A stretch of DNA of 64,000 nt, from positions 1-64,000 of the forward strand of contig JASEVX010000340.1 of the NCBI GenBank assembly GCA_031761405.1. Direction: 5' to 3'. Both the position numbers and the translations under genes were made by a program. Source of the DNA: Serripes groenlandicus (lineage: Eukaryota > Mollusca > Bivalvia > Cardiida > Cardiidae). Numbering within the stretch: position 1 is the stretch's first letter; every line of letters starts with the position of its first letter. A model generated the notes under the pieces. That model saw only the letters and a list, made by a program, of their open reading frames with translations. It ran no database searches and was not told the origin of the DNA. Below, piece by piece: positions 9,836 to 53,708 of the stretch.

Positions 9836-10315
9836 GAGACAGACAGACAGACAGACAGACAAAGAGACACAGAGAGATAGAGAGAGACAGACAGACAGAC
9901 GAGAGAGAGAGAGAGAGAGAGAGAGACGAGAGAGAGAGAGAGAGATTTTTTAAATGATTGAACTTTCCCCTGAATGCTCATTATACGATATCACCGCAGC
10001 TCTATTATTTATTTTTCTCTCTCTCAACAGGGCATTGTAGTCTCAATATATATCGCCGTCACATATTGCAAAGTAACAGGATGCGAACAGTCAAAATAAA
10101 AAATCGCATTCCTAGTACAGAAACCTGGACTACAGGGATTGTATTTTTCCTCAAATAATTTCTTCAGTAGAGTTAGTCTAAAGCCTAATATGTGTTGCAT
10201 AAAAGTAAAACTGTTTTAATATATATATATCTCATGTCAGTGTATTCAAAATACGATGAAAGTTAAAATAATTTGTCGTGAAATAAAATAAATGTATATT
10301 TACCTTGCGGTCCAT
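7624..10315 (-). CDS. ASDURF: ASDURF-like prefoldin-type subunit, four exons, 73 aa
   Basis: In vertebrates ASDURF is encoded by an upstream ORF of the ASNSD1 transcript. It is a small coiled-coil, prefoldin-like component of the PAQosome (R2TP/prefoldin-like) chaperone complex. Here exons 10304-10315, 9431-9484, 8755-8830 and 7624-7703 join in phase with good GT-AG borders. The product starts MDRKAQEQNLLHEELRSLKK and contains VYKQQQNSNIFF, nearly identical to the human signature VYRQQQNSNIFF, then LDSLAKEYKEAE, matching the second helix. An in-frame TAA lies just before the ATG, so the start is fixed. It is shorter than the human protein (about 96 aa), lacking part of the N-terminal tail. 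No ASNSD1 coding sequence follows within the 7.6 kb left in the window, so it appears to be a stand-alone gene. A large microsatellite sits in intron 1. Confidence 0.85.
8000..8316. mobile_element. MITE fragments around a nested copy
   Basis: Two MITE-like pieces (about 8030-8180, with 'ttgtctgcagcagatttg', and 8196-8316, with ccctttcccacaatac and 'ctgcagcagacgactttga') lie back to back. The second runs straight into the complete copy at 8318-8541, so a MITE appears to have landed in an older MITE. Confidence 0.55.
8318..8541. mobile_element. Palindromic MITE (family A)
   Basis: Ends ccctttccctcatac and gagggaaaggg, both with subterminal ctgcagcag; the central hairpin is decayed. Lies in intron 3 of the ASDURF-like gene. 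Confidence 0.75.
8755..8830 (-). CDS. ASDURF: ASDURF-like exon 3
   Basis: Carries the diagnostic VYKQQQNSNIFF. The acceptor ends cttctag and the donor is gtaaga; it ends in phase 1. Confidence 0.88.
9431..9484 (-). CDS. ASDURF: ASDURF-like exon 2
   Basis: Encodes AQEQNLLHEELRSLKKGA, in phase 0 at both ends, acceptor ttacctag, donor gtgagt. First coiled-coil helix. Confidence 0.85.
9555..9946. repeat. Compound microsatellite (GA)n/(CA)n/(GACA)n
   Basis: About 390 bases of uninterrupted purine-biased simple repeat: GA runs with interspersed ACAC and GACA blocks. It lies in intron 1 of the ASDURF-like gene. Several long frames run through it on both strands and are artefacts of low complexity. 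Confidence 0.95.
10304..10315 (-). CDS. ASDURF: ASDURF-like exon 1 (ATG exon, 4 codons)
   Basis: ATG GAC CGC AAG then gtaaat. An in-frame TAA lies immediately upstream, and a 4-codon start exon joins exon 2 in phase 0. The flank to its right (10316-10500) would hold the promoter; I see no TATA box. Confidence 0.75.
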
Positions 10316-10954
10316 TGTTTACTACAAATGGCGGTGGTTTGTTGAAAGGGAGGTAACTGTGCACGTTCGATAAGTCTATCGCCGGTCTTACATTCGGCTT
10401 GGGAAAAAATTACACTAGTCAAGGTTTATGTTGTACTCGGAATGCGATTGTATATTTTCACTGTAATGCAATATTTAACGTCAACTATGGTGACTAGCAT
10501 TACAGAAGATATAAGTTACGATAAAACCGGAAGACTGTAAATCCCTTCAGGCTAATCTAAATATTCTTAAATTGTTTGAAAGTAAATATAATTGTATTCA
10601 ACTCTAGCAAATGCCAAGTTGTCAAACATATTTAGAAATGAAATAAATCCACTCTTCAACAATTATTAACATGGATATATCAAAGAACATCTTGACATTG
10701 CAAAATATCTTGGTGTAACAATAATTAAAGACCTTTCCTGGAATAAACTCATCGACACTATCCATTCATCAGCCGCGTGAAAAAAAAAACACTTTCGGAT
10801 TCATACGTAGAAATATTAAAACCAAATAGCCTAAAATGTGTGAGGTAGCTTTTAAACCCTAGTTAGACCACAGGTATAATATACTTCATCATTTTGGAAT
10901 CCTTATACATTTATACATGTATAACTTTTTATCAAATACAAAAAAATCAGAAAC
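10316..10954. other. Non-coding flank of the ASDURF-like gene
   Basis: The first 150 bases are the likely 5' UTR and promoter of the minus-strand gene. Beyond that I see only AT-rich sequence with no repeat end or exon that I can support. Confidence 0.5.
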
Positions 10955-10964
10955 AACCTATTAG

Positions 10965-11155
10965 GTGGGTGGGTCAAGTATGATTTCCCCCAGTTACAGC
11001 AGTGTCGCCCGCATGCGGTATGTGGCAGTCTATGTAGGAAGGTAGCCAGTTGCCTTGGAAGGTGTTTGTGTGGAGTACGGGGTGCGAGAACTGTTCCCCG
11101 AAATTTAACTGAAATACCGTCGAAAACGGTGTTAAACCTTAATAAATCAATCAAC
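10965..11155 (+). repeat. SINE 3' part, headless
   Basis: Contains 'gtagccagttgccttggaa' and ends 'ggtgttaaaccttaataaa', the body and tail of the 618-910 family without the tRNA-like head. Confidence 0.6.
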
Positions 11156-11279
11156 TACAGTCACCTCTTTGAACCTTTCTCACTAGCCGACGGACGCAAT
11201 GAATGGAGTTGAAAACATTTTGGTTTTGAGAAATTTCTACTTTTATCACAAAGTTTTAAAACGCGTCTACATGTGTGAA

Positions 11280-11933
11280 ATTGATCTGAAGTTTCTTGGA
11301 ACCGTCTATGACTCTAGATCGAGTAGTGCAGATCCAGATACAGATCTATAAATGCGGTTTTTCAAATAGAACTGAGTCTCAATTGGACGCACGTGTTTTG
11401 TGTGCAGGTTTAGTATGCTTTACTAACTTTACACGGAATGAAAATTACTAATGGTAGGTGTTCATGGAGTGCATCTCGAGGTTACGAACGTTAACCTTTT
11501 CCCTCATATAGACGCTTTCTGACGCCTCTGCAGCAGACGGCTTTTTGAAATCATAGTGACAAAAGAAGAAATTGCACAAAATGTGCAATTTCTCCTTTTG
11601 CCACAATGTTTTCTACTTTTTGTCATAGGTTATCCATTTAATTCTAGAGATTTTATATGTTTTGACAAAATACGTTGAAAGTCGCCTTCTGCAGAATTGT
11701 TGTATGAGGGAAAGGGTTAACCCTTTCCACAGTGACACAGTGACTCGGTGACTCAGGATCGACCAGTGTAGATCCAGTTACAGATCTATGCAGATTATCA
11801 TATACTGCTCTGCGTCTAGACTGGTCGCAAATGCTTTGTGAGCAGGGTTATTTGGCTTTACAAACTTTGCACAGAAAGAACATTAATACCAACAGTTGGT
11901 TTGCAGGTAGCGCAGCTCAAGTGTATGTTTTTT
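11280..11933 (+). repeat. Diverged direct duplication split by a MITE
   Basis: Units at about 11305-11480 and 11745-11915 align along their length. Both contain 'agatccag.tacagatctat', a 'gcacgtgttttgtgtgcagg'-like stretch and 'actttacacgga'-like stretches. The MITE at 11491-11720 sits between them. Confidence 0.65.
11491..11720. mobile_element. Palindromic MITE (family A)
   Basis: TTAACCTTTTCCCTCATATA to GGGAAAGGGTTAA, subterminal ctgcagcagacgg, and a central hairpin around gaaattgcac and gtgcaatttc. It carries the 'actttttgtcatagg' variant. Confidence 0.85.
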
Positions 11934-12361
11934 AACCCTTACTCACATACAACAAATCTACAACTGACCATTCTTGAAACATTCTGGAAAATCTCTATGA
12001 ATGAAAATATAATAAATGGGAAAATAAATGTAATCATTGTGGCAAAAGGAGAATTTCCTCGTTGTGTCTGCTTCTAACCATGTTCGCCAAAATGCGTTGG
12101 GGAAGGCGGGTTTAGAAATGTCTTATGACTCGTGACCATTCTCTTTTTGTTAAATTATTTTCAGAAATCGTCTGCTTGAAAACATATAGGAAATATCTAG
12201 ATCTGAAGGTATATTAACTTTATACAGTTAACTTTATACAGTTGAACAAATTGTGGCAAAGGAGAAATTGCTCGTATCGAGCAATTATCCTTCGGTCACA
12301 ATGCTTTCAAAAGTAGTCTCTTCAAATCCGTCAAAATGCGTCGTCTACGTGTGGGAAAGGA
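11934..12361. mobile_element. Two decayed MITE pieces (family B)
   Basis: Left piece from 'ttaacccttactcacatac' to about 12060; right piece from 'aaatcgtctgcttgaaaac' to 'gtgtgggaaaggataa'. Both carry family B interior phrases such as 'gagaaattgctcg'. Confidence 0.55.
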
Positions 12362-12533
12362 TAAAGAAGCCCTCAGTCAGTTGCAACAAATCAATGAGTT
12401 TCAACCCTCAATTGTCACACGTTCTAAGCATATCTCATGTAAAACACCCTATATCATTGAAAAGAGTTACCTCATAGCTTTAAAATAATCAAAAGAAAAT
12501 TGGGGCTTATGCATTATGCAAGAAAGAACTCAC

Positions 12534-12634
12534 CCGGTGAAAATTTTACCGTCATTTTGGATGAAATCATTGGGACGTAACTGGTTTGTCACGTTTTCTA
12601 ACTTCACTTTCAACAAGGTCAAACTACTAAACAT
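12534..12634 (-). CDS. Possible orphan exon with CZIB-like motif
   Basis: The minus-strand frame from an ATG at 12634 reads MFSSLTLLKVKLENVTNQLR then PNDF and is followed by a donor-like GG|gtgagt. KxxLENVTN(Q)LRP resembles the N-terminus of the CXXC zinc-binding protein CZIB (C1orf123), but the following residues do not continue that family and no further exon was found. It could be a remnant exon or chance. Confidence 0.2.
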
Positions 12635-12838
12635 TATCAACTTAATCATTTCAAGTGCATCCTATACACATTTACAATGTATTTTAACTAAATGTCACAT
12701 ATTAAACGCATTGTGATGATGGTATACACTCATTCTTATGCAATGCCTTTTTTAGGGACTATTTGCCTGCAGATCAGCCAGACCGCGGATGTATTTGGCG
12801 TAATTTGACCTATATACTACCTGACAGGTAACTCAGTT

Positions 12839-14694
12839 TAGGTCCATATAGTAAGGTTGACGAGTGACGAACTGTGATATTTTTTTTTGGTCCGTGAAGT
12901 AAGGTTGACGAGTGCACACTGTGACTTTTTTTAAGTCCGTGATGTTAGGTTGACGAGTGACAAGCTGTTGCTGCTTCATCTATTTCGTCAATTCGTCAAT
13001 CAATTTGTTGTATTATAAATTATACAGATAAAGTAAGCTAATAAACTATTCACCGTGCATTCTGAAAATCAATCTTTATAAGAGAGGACCTAAAATAAGC
13101 TATGAGCTTTCAGTCCAGTCCATTTCTCCATTGTATATTTCTTGATGTTTCCTTCTATGTAAAAAGCATAACAATTTAATACGATTCAGCTAAACTAGAA
13201 GAGCTTTTAAAATCGGATCTTTTAAGCGCCGTCTTTGCTTATCTGCTCTGCAATTGTCCAACGTAGACAACTATTTGTTTTATGATCTAAGGGAAACAAC
13301 TTTAGAAAATGAAATACATATCAGAAGCAAGAGTTATTTCGCCTAGACAATATATAAATATTCTGCAAAGGTCTAGGGGAGACAACTTTTGAAAAATAAT
13401 ATAAATGTTATGGTCAAAGGGAAACAACTGTAGAAAACGAAATAAATCAGAAGCACGAATTATTTCCCATAGACCATACACTAATACACAAACGACCGTT
13501 CTTCGATAGTCTAAGGGAGACCACTTTTGGAAAATAGAATCAATGTTATGGTCTAAGGGAAACAACTACAGAAAACGAAATATATCAGAAGCGCAAAATA
13601 TTTACCCTAGACCAAGCTGCCCTTTTAAAAATGTTATTTGTTTTATGGTCTAAGGAAAACAACTTTCTAGAGTTATTTCCCCTAAACCATTACATCATGT
13701 GTTCGCTTCACATAAAATACAAAGACCAAAAACAAGCGTCTTAGCCAACCCATCCTGCAATTGTCTAAGGGAGACAACTTTTGAAAATAATAATTAATTT
13801 TATGGTCTAAAGGAGACAATAGAAAATGAAATATATCAGAAGTACCGAGTTATTTCCCCTAGACCATGAAATCATTGGAATACAAAAAACGGCCGTTCTG
13901 CGCAATAGTCTAAGGGAGATAACTTTCGAAAATTAATATCAATTAACTATCTGAAGCATGGGTTATTTCCCCATAGACCATTCAATTTCTGAAATCGGAT
14001 CATTAAAGCGCCGTTTTAGCTCAGTTGCCCTGCAATTGTCCAACGGACACACATTTTGAAAAATGTTATTTGTTTTATGTTCTAAGGGAAACAACTTTAG
14101 AAAGTAGCTCTCAGAAGAAATATTGTCCCTGTTCTTAAAAGTCCAGGGATAAATTTCAGCAACAAAGCATTTTGACGCTTAACATTTGACCACCTGTGGT
14201 GTATCGATCTTCTTCCTGGACGGTGCGTGTTATACAGATTCCTTTTTCCGAAAGAATATTGTTTTCGTCAATTCGTCAACAAAATTGACGAGCTATCAAA
14301 CTTGACAGATGGCAATGACATTTGAAATGGGGCCTAATTTGCATTCAATACGTCCAGATGTATTTATCTAAAAGACAGAAATAAAGTTTTTAGAAAAATA
14401 TTTTGACGAAATGGACGAAGCTCTTCTAGTTAAGTTGAATCGTATTGAATTCTCATGTTTTTTATATAGAAGGAAATATCAAGAATACAATGGAGAAAGG
14501 GATTGAACTGAAAGCTCATAGCTTATTTTAGATTGATTTTCAGGAAGCACGGTGAATATTTTATGTATTCAGAAAATATCAGCTTATATAGCGGACTTCA
14601 CAAATAATTTGAAGTTTGTCACTTGGCAACCTAACTTCACGGACCGAAACAAATGTCACAGTTCGTCACTCATCACCCCAACTTCACGGACCTA
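12839..14694. mobile_element. Foldback element with about 330-bp inverted ends
   Basis: The left end (taggtccatatagtaagg... to about 13210) is the inverse of the right end (about 14395-14694, ...acttcacggaccta). Matching blocks include 'aaggttgacgagtgacga', 'ttctccattgtatatttctt' and 'ctagaagagcttt'. The interior (13240-14130) is a chain of short units, each with its own inverted motifs (tctaagggaaacaactt and gttatttcccctagacca). A 9-base flank similarity (actcagttt/actcatttc, 7 of 9) hints at a Mutator-like target duplication. No transposase is visible. Confidence 0.75.
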
Positions 14695-14699
14695 CTCAT

Positions 14700-15400
14700 T
14701 TCAGTGATATGTGTGCTACCTGGGAAAATGGATTCAAGGGTTATAATTGAGGGCTTATTTCATTGAAATACTTTCATTGCTTTACTACAACCTAAAGTCG
14801 CATACACCCAGATAAAGGTTGGTTCTACAAGTGTTTGAAGAAACGTGTGTGCTACCTCCAAATTAAGCACGATGTGACATACAGACAGACAGATCAATGA
14901 CGGAAAATGTTCCTTATGTGTCACCCAGCAGTTAGGTGACACAAAGAAAACCCTGAATATCAATGTTTCGTGTTATTTGGCTCAATCATCACTTTTAATC
15001 CAAGGATAATAGTAGGTCATTAAACAACTACAAATATACCTACACAGTATGCCCACAAATCTTTCAACACGCTTGGATGTTAGACCTAGAGAGGAGACAA
15101 GGCTAATTTTTTTTAATTTTTTTTATAAATCAAAGGCCATAATCCAAATATGCATAGACATTGTGCCCACATACATATTTAAGACGTTTTTTGAAGATTC
15201 GATGAAAACATAGACTTAGAGAGCTGACAACAAGTGGACACCGCAGGTGTTCCCATAATACGGGCGTAGAAAAAAGAAGAAAAATATGAGCAATGTTTCC
15301 TTTTGCCACAATGGTTCAGAAAGTCGTCTGCTGCAGAAGCGTCTTTACCTAGGAAAGGATTCAAAACTTATAACACAAACACAGACACTGTAAATGTACC
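14700..15400. other. Intergenic stretch 3' of EFTUD2
   Basis: It contains an inverted motif around 'cacccagcagttaggtgac' and a MITE right half (about 15285-15362, 'gtcgtctgctgcagaagcg'). No exon supported. Confidence 0.4.
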
Positions 15401-15404
15401 ATGA

Positions 15405-15410
15405 TTTATT
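15405..15410 (-). terminator. EFTUD2: Candidate EFTUD2 poly(A) signal
   Basis: AATAAA on the minus strand about 730 bases past the EFTUD2 stop codon. This would make a 3' UTR that includes a MITE at about 15675-15836. No closer AATAAA was identified with confidence. Confidence 0.4.
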
Positions 15411-15674
15411 TTGCTTGACACTGATGACAGTATATACATGATGAACGAGTTGATCATTTCTACATTACAACAAATGTCACAGGCATATTTTACAATAAAC
15501 CCTCATAACTACTGGTAGCAACTAGCGTAGATTCAGACCAGCATTTAAATCTTCGTGATCTAATCTGGATCCACACTGTTTGCCAGATTGATTTTAAAAG
15601 AAAGCTTCTCTGTTTCATTGCTAAAAACCAACGAGATATGAAGAATGAGTGAACATTAGCAGTGTACTCATTAT

Positions 15675-15836
15675 TAACACTTTCCCACATATAGATGCTT
15701 TCTGACAACTTTGGAAACATCTAAGCAAAAATATGGAAAATCTTTAAAAATTATAGTAAAATCATCAAACAGAGTTTGCTAATGTCGTCTGCTGTAGATG
15801 TGTCAAAATGTGTCTGTATGTGGGAAAGGTTTTACC
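15675..15836. mobile_element. Palindromic MITE, shortened
   Basis: From 'attaacactttcccacata' to 'atgtgggaaaggttt'; the central hairpin is lost. It lies in the probable EFTUD2 3' UTR or immediately downstream. Confidence 0.6.
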
Positions 15837-16135
15837 CAAATTAAATCAACGACAGACAGACGGATAACAGAGTGAGGAACCTGTTAGTGTCACCCAGCCA
15901 AGGCACAAAATATTCCAAAAGTCTCTATAATTTCCCTCTGCGTACGCATTTATAGTATTTCATATTGTATAAAACTGAACATGACCCCTTTTGTAGCTTA
16001 CCTGGCTTTTCAACAAGATGTACATATAGTAACAACTGTTGGAGCCAACAATTTGTCAATGTATAGAAAGTATTTACAATCTAATGTCTGTCAATGTTGG
16101 GAAAGTGTATCTTGTGTTGATGTAAATACATCGTC

Positions 16136-49320
<33,185 letters not shown>

Positions 49321-49344
49321 CTTGATCTAGTTTCTATATAACAC
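49321..49344 (-). other. EFTUD2: EFTUD2 5' UTR piece after a probable UTR intron
   Basis: Twenty-four bases before the ATG a polypyrimidine tract and tttctattag form a good acceptor, so the 5' UTR probably continues in an exon further right that I could not place. Confidence 0.55.
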
Positions 49345-49867
49345 CTAATAGAAACAAAATATATATTTACTATGATTTATTTAAAGTGCAAAAAACTTGA
49401 ATATTTAAAGATGTTTACCAAGTACCTGTCTCTAAATCTCTAATGGCAAAACATACCCATACATAGATAATATCATCAAGAAGGAGAACAGTACTCGGAA
49501 TTATAAATTCTCAGTTCCATGCATCGCAACCTAGTGGTCAGCAAAACCACAGCTGAAATATTTTGTGTGGGCCAAAACCGTAACTGTTCTAGTTTGTAAT
49601 TCCTAGACCAAAAACCTTTTTCTTATTGATGGCCACCAGTTGAATAATATTCAAGAATGACTCACTTACACAATGTTATTGTTTGATGTAGAACAAAGTA
49701 TACCCCAAGTCCCATTGGCATAGAAAGTTGTCATATACGCTTTTTTCATGTTTCGCTTTCAGGCAAATTTATGCGACATCTTCAACTTTCTTTACAATTT
49801 TTGTTTGCATGACTTGTCTTGTCAGACCATTCATGATTGACAACGTTTACAAAGTAAATACCTCATG

Positions 49868-50119
49868 ATTTGATTGATTGATTGATTGGGGTTTAACGCC
49901 GCTTTCAACAATTTCTCAAGTTATATCACGGCAGCCAGTTCATCTACTCATGCATTTCCTGGTTTTCTCACACCAGTACTCCACACAACAATCTTCCCAA
50001 GCAACTGGCTGCTTTTCCACATAGACTTAGCCCATTAGTGGAAGACGAATGACGCATGTCGCATTGACTTTTTTCAATCTTCGGAAAGAAAGTTGGCTGA
50101 GCCGGGATTCTAACCCTCA
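49868..50119 (-). repeat. tRNA-derived SINE, minus, with (GATT)n tail
   Basis: Left end 'gattgattgattgattgggg' is the short 3' tail repeat. The body matches 26684-26970, and the right end reaches the box B inverse 'gagccgggattctaaccctc'. Confidence 0.75.
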
Positions 50120-50778
50120 TGCAATCCGGCTATCATTAAACATTTTCAACAAATTATCTAATCTTTCATGTGAAAATGACAGAAGTATTACATTCTTATT
50201 ATTCTGTTTGATTAATTAAAATAGATCTACTTCGCCTAGATATCCCCCATTTGTATCTTTTGATATAGGTGACGAGAGTAGAACTATATAAACCAATAAC
50301 ATAAATTTCAGATTTTATACAAATTAAACTAAGATATTTTATCTAGTCATATGATTCGAAAAGCCCCTCCCAAAATGATCTAAACAGATCTGGTGATAGA
50401 AATAATCATATTCATAACATTTGTTTGAGTTCTATGAACAGGTCTGTTATGAGCTGTCAGCATTATGCCAGAAACATTAGGGTCATTTTGACAAGATCCA
50501 TAAGAAATAACTAAATGTATTTTGTAAGCAACCAAATGACCTTCAAATTATGTTGTATACAGTAATTCCAAAAGATGAGCTTTGAGCAGGGATTTTGATA
50601 CCCCGACTCACAATTAGAGATGCTTTTAGTCCATGAAACTCATTTTTGTTTACATAATTGAAATATCATAGTAGTACAATGGATTCTTTGTTTTCTATGG
50701 GGACTCCATTGATCTTTAATTTTTGGGAGCACCAGTATTATGACAGTTTCATGATATCAAGTCGATAAGAAGAGGGGC

Positions 50779-51008
50779 TTAACCCTTTCCCTCATATAGA
50801 CGCTTTCTGACGCCTCTGCAGCAGACGGCTTTTTGAAAACATAGTGACAAAAGAAGAAATTGCACAAAACATGCAATTTCTCCATTTGCCACAATGTTTT
50901 CCACTTTTTGTCATAGGTTATCCATTCAATTAAAGAGTTTTTCTATTTTTTGACAAAATAAGTTCAAAGTCGTCTGCTGCAGAATTGCCGTATGAGGGAA
51001 AGGGTTAA
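50779..51008. mobile_element. Palindromic MITE (family A)
   Basis: TTAACCCTTTCCCTCATATA to GAGGGAAAGGGTTAA; carries the 'ccactttttgtcataggtt' variant that matches the target of the insertion at 17766. Confidence 0.87.
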
Positions 51009-52250
51009 CAGGAAGCGATGTCTTATTCTAACCCACTGCAGAGCCCAAAATCATCTTAACAGTCCCTTAAGGCCTGGTCCAGACCAGTCCAAATAGGCCG
51101 ATTATGACTGAGAAAGGACCAATTTTTCAATTTAAACAGTTTCAAGGTGTAAATATTTCAGTATTTAGGTTTAGTTTTAGGTTTGTATGTTTATTATAGA
51201 TAATTCATTGAATTTTTCAAATTTTGTAATTTATCCATATAATAATGGATTCATATATTATTTTCTTCACATACTAAGCAATACTCTCAAGATGGACAAC
51301 AGCATGCCCATTCCGCAAAACTTTGCGTGAATCGGCCATTTATGGATGGGAAAACCCATCTATATCGGCAACGCATCGGATCATCTCAACTGTTCTAAAA
51401 TACATTGTTGTATACAGAAATATCCAATGATTAAAAATCGAAATATAATAAAGTAAAACTAACGCAAAACTAGACGTTTATTCGGACATGCTTTTTTCGT
51501 ATATTTTTTATGGCGAAGTTGCGATTGTATCTTTACTTTTCAAATGGAAGTTAAAGGGATTTGAAAGTGACACAAGTTGTTTTTACATGGTTACACATCA
51601 TAATAAAAGTGGTATTTGCTGATTCATATTTGCATGTTTTACTTTGGCAAATTGCAGAAAATAAAACATCATTTGTACCCCAAATTTGTAAAGGCAGTTT
51701 CAGAACTCAGTGGGCATGCTGGGATAAAGAATAATAACGCTCAACAACTAATCGTTGTATCGTATCTATACTATATGACCCAATAATATTTAAAACTTTG
51801 ACATTTGGTTAACTGGAAATTGTCTTTTACATGGTATTGACGAAGAATGTATGTAAGTTGAAAGGGTATTGAGGTTTGGCGGGTTTTCGATACCATACGC
51901 GACGTTTGCTTTTTAAGCATAGAAGAAAGCAAATAAACAATTAAAAAGACAAAAAGCAATTTTGATTTACAAAACAAAATGTTATCGTTAAAAATCATCA
52001 ATCTTCCACTATTTTCTCGATTATCAGCTAAAATAATATGAGAAATAAATATATAATATCACACATTTAAATCAAATTAAACTTTTTATATTAAACTTAA
52101 AAATTATATAAAACTTTGTACTTATTGCTTAATAATGACCATTCTCTACAGGTATGCTATTTCTATAATCTATTTTTATTTTATAAATTTGATACAAGAA
52201 TACGTTATTTCATTCATTTCAATACAAAAACACAACTAAGGCCTAAAAAA
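51009..52250. other. AT-rich stretch without recognised gene
   Basis: Upstream of EFTUD2. I found no exon with homology, no complete MITE and no SINE head. It may contain the EFTUD2 promoter and first UTR exon, but nothing in the sequence fixes it. Confidence 0.45.
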
Positions 52251-53708
52251 ACAAGAGCTGTCGGAGGACAGCGCGCTCGACTATTCCACCGCTTATTTAA
52301 GTTACCGAGATAATGGACTCTAATGTAGTTGCATGCAAAACATTAACCACAATTTCTTAGTGGGTGATAATTTGCATTATATGCAGGATAGTGTTATTTA
52401 ACATGATTATTTTCATAGGTTTGATGGTTAGATAGGGTTGTATAACCTTTCAATGGAATGCATCAAGTAGTTACTAAGATATGGACTCTTAATGTAGTTG
52501 CACGCAAACCTTTAACCATAATTTCTAAGTAAAAAAAGGGCAACAATTTGCACCATATACAGGATAGAGTTATCTTAATTGGTTGTGTTTATAGTTGTAC
52601 AATTGGGAAAGGTTGTATAAAGTTTCAATACAATTGTTCAAGTTGTTACTGAGATTACACTCTAAATGTAGTTGCAAAACTTTAACCAGAATTTCTAAGT
52701 CCAAAAAGGTCCATAACTTGCATAAAATGCTGGTTGGTAAGGGCTGTATAACGTTTCAATGCAATGCATCAAGTAGTTACTAAGAGATGGTCTCTTTATG
52801 TAGTTGCATGCAAAACTTTAACCAGAATTTATAAGTCCAAAAAGGATAAAATGCAGGATAGAGTTATCATACTTGATAATCTACATAGGTGTGATAGTTG
52901 GGTAGGGTTGTATAAAGGTTCAATGCAATGCATCAAGTATATACTGAGACGTGGACTCTTAATTTAGTTGCACGCAAAACTTTAACCAGTATTTCTAAGT
53001 AAAAAAAGGGCCATAACTTGCATAAAATGCAGAATAGAGCTATCATACTTGATAATCTACACAGGTGTAATAGTTGGGTAGGGTTGTAGAAAGTTTCAAT
53101 GCAATGCAGCAAGTAAATACTGAGATATGGACTCTTAATTTAGTAGCACGCAAAACTTTAACCAGAATTTCTAAGTAAAAAAAAGTGCCATAACTTGCCT
53201 AAAATGCAGGATAGAGTTATCTAACTTGTTAATCTACATAGGTGTAATAGTTGGGTAGGGTTGTATAAAGGTTCAATGCAATGCATCAAGTATATACTGA
53301 GATATGGACTCTTAATTTAGTTGCATGCAAAACTTTAACCAGAATTTCTAAGTAAAAAAAGGGCCATAACTTGCATAAAATGCAGGATAGAGTTATCTTA
53401 GATGATAATCTACACAGGTGTGATAGTTGGGTAGGGTTGTAGAAAGTTTCAATGCAATGCATCAAGTAAATACTGAGATATGGACTCTTAATTTAGTTGC
53501 ACGCAAAACTTTAACCAGAATTTCTAAGTAAAAAAAGGGCCATAACTTGCATAAAATGCAGGATAGAGTTATCTAACTTGATAATCTACATAGGTGTGAT
53601 AGTTGGGTAGTGCTGTATAAAGTTTCAATGCAATGCATCAATTAAATACTGAGATATGGACTCTTACTTTAGTTGCACGCAAAACTTTAACCAGAATTTC
53701 TAAGTAAA

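Noticed and set aside
9517..9981. Open frames of 69-154 codons on both strands (Leu/Ser-rich and Arg/Glu-rich)
   Set aside because: They are translations of the compound GA/CA microsatellite; low complexity keeps all frames open.
49432..49460. Possible EFTUD2 5' UTR exon ending before gtactt on the minus strand
   Set aside because: Only a weak donor; nothing defines the other end of the exon.
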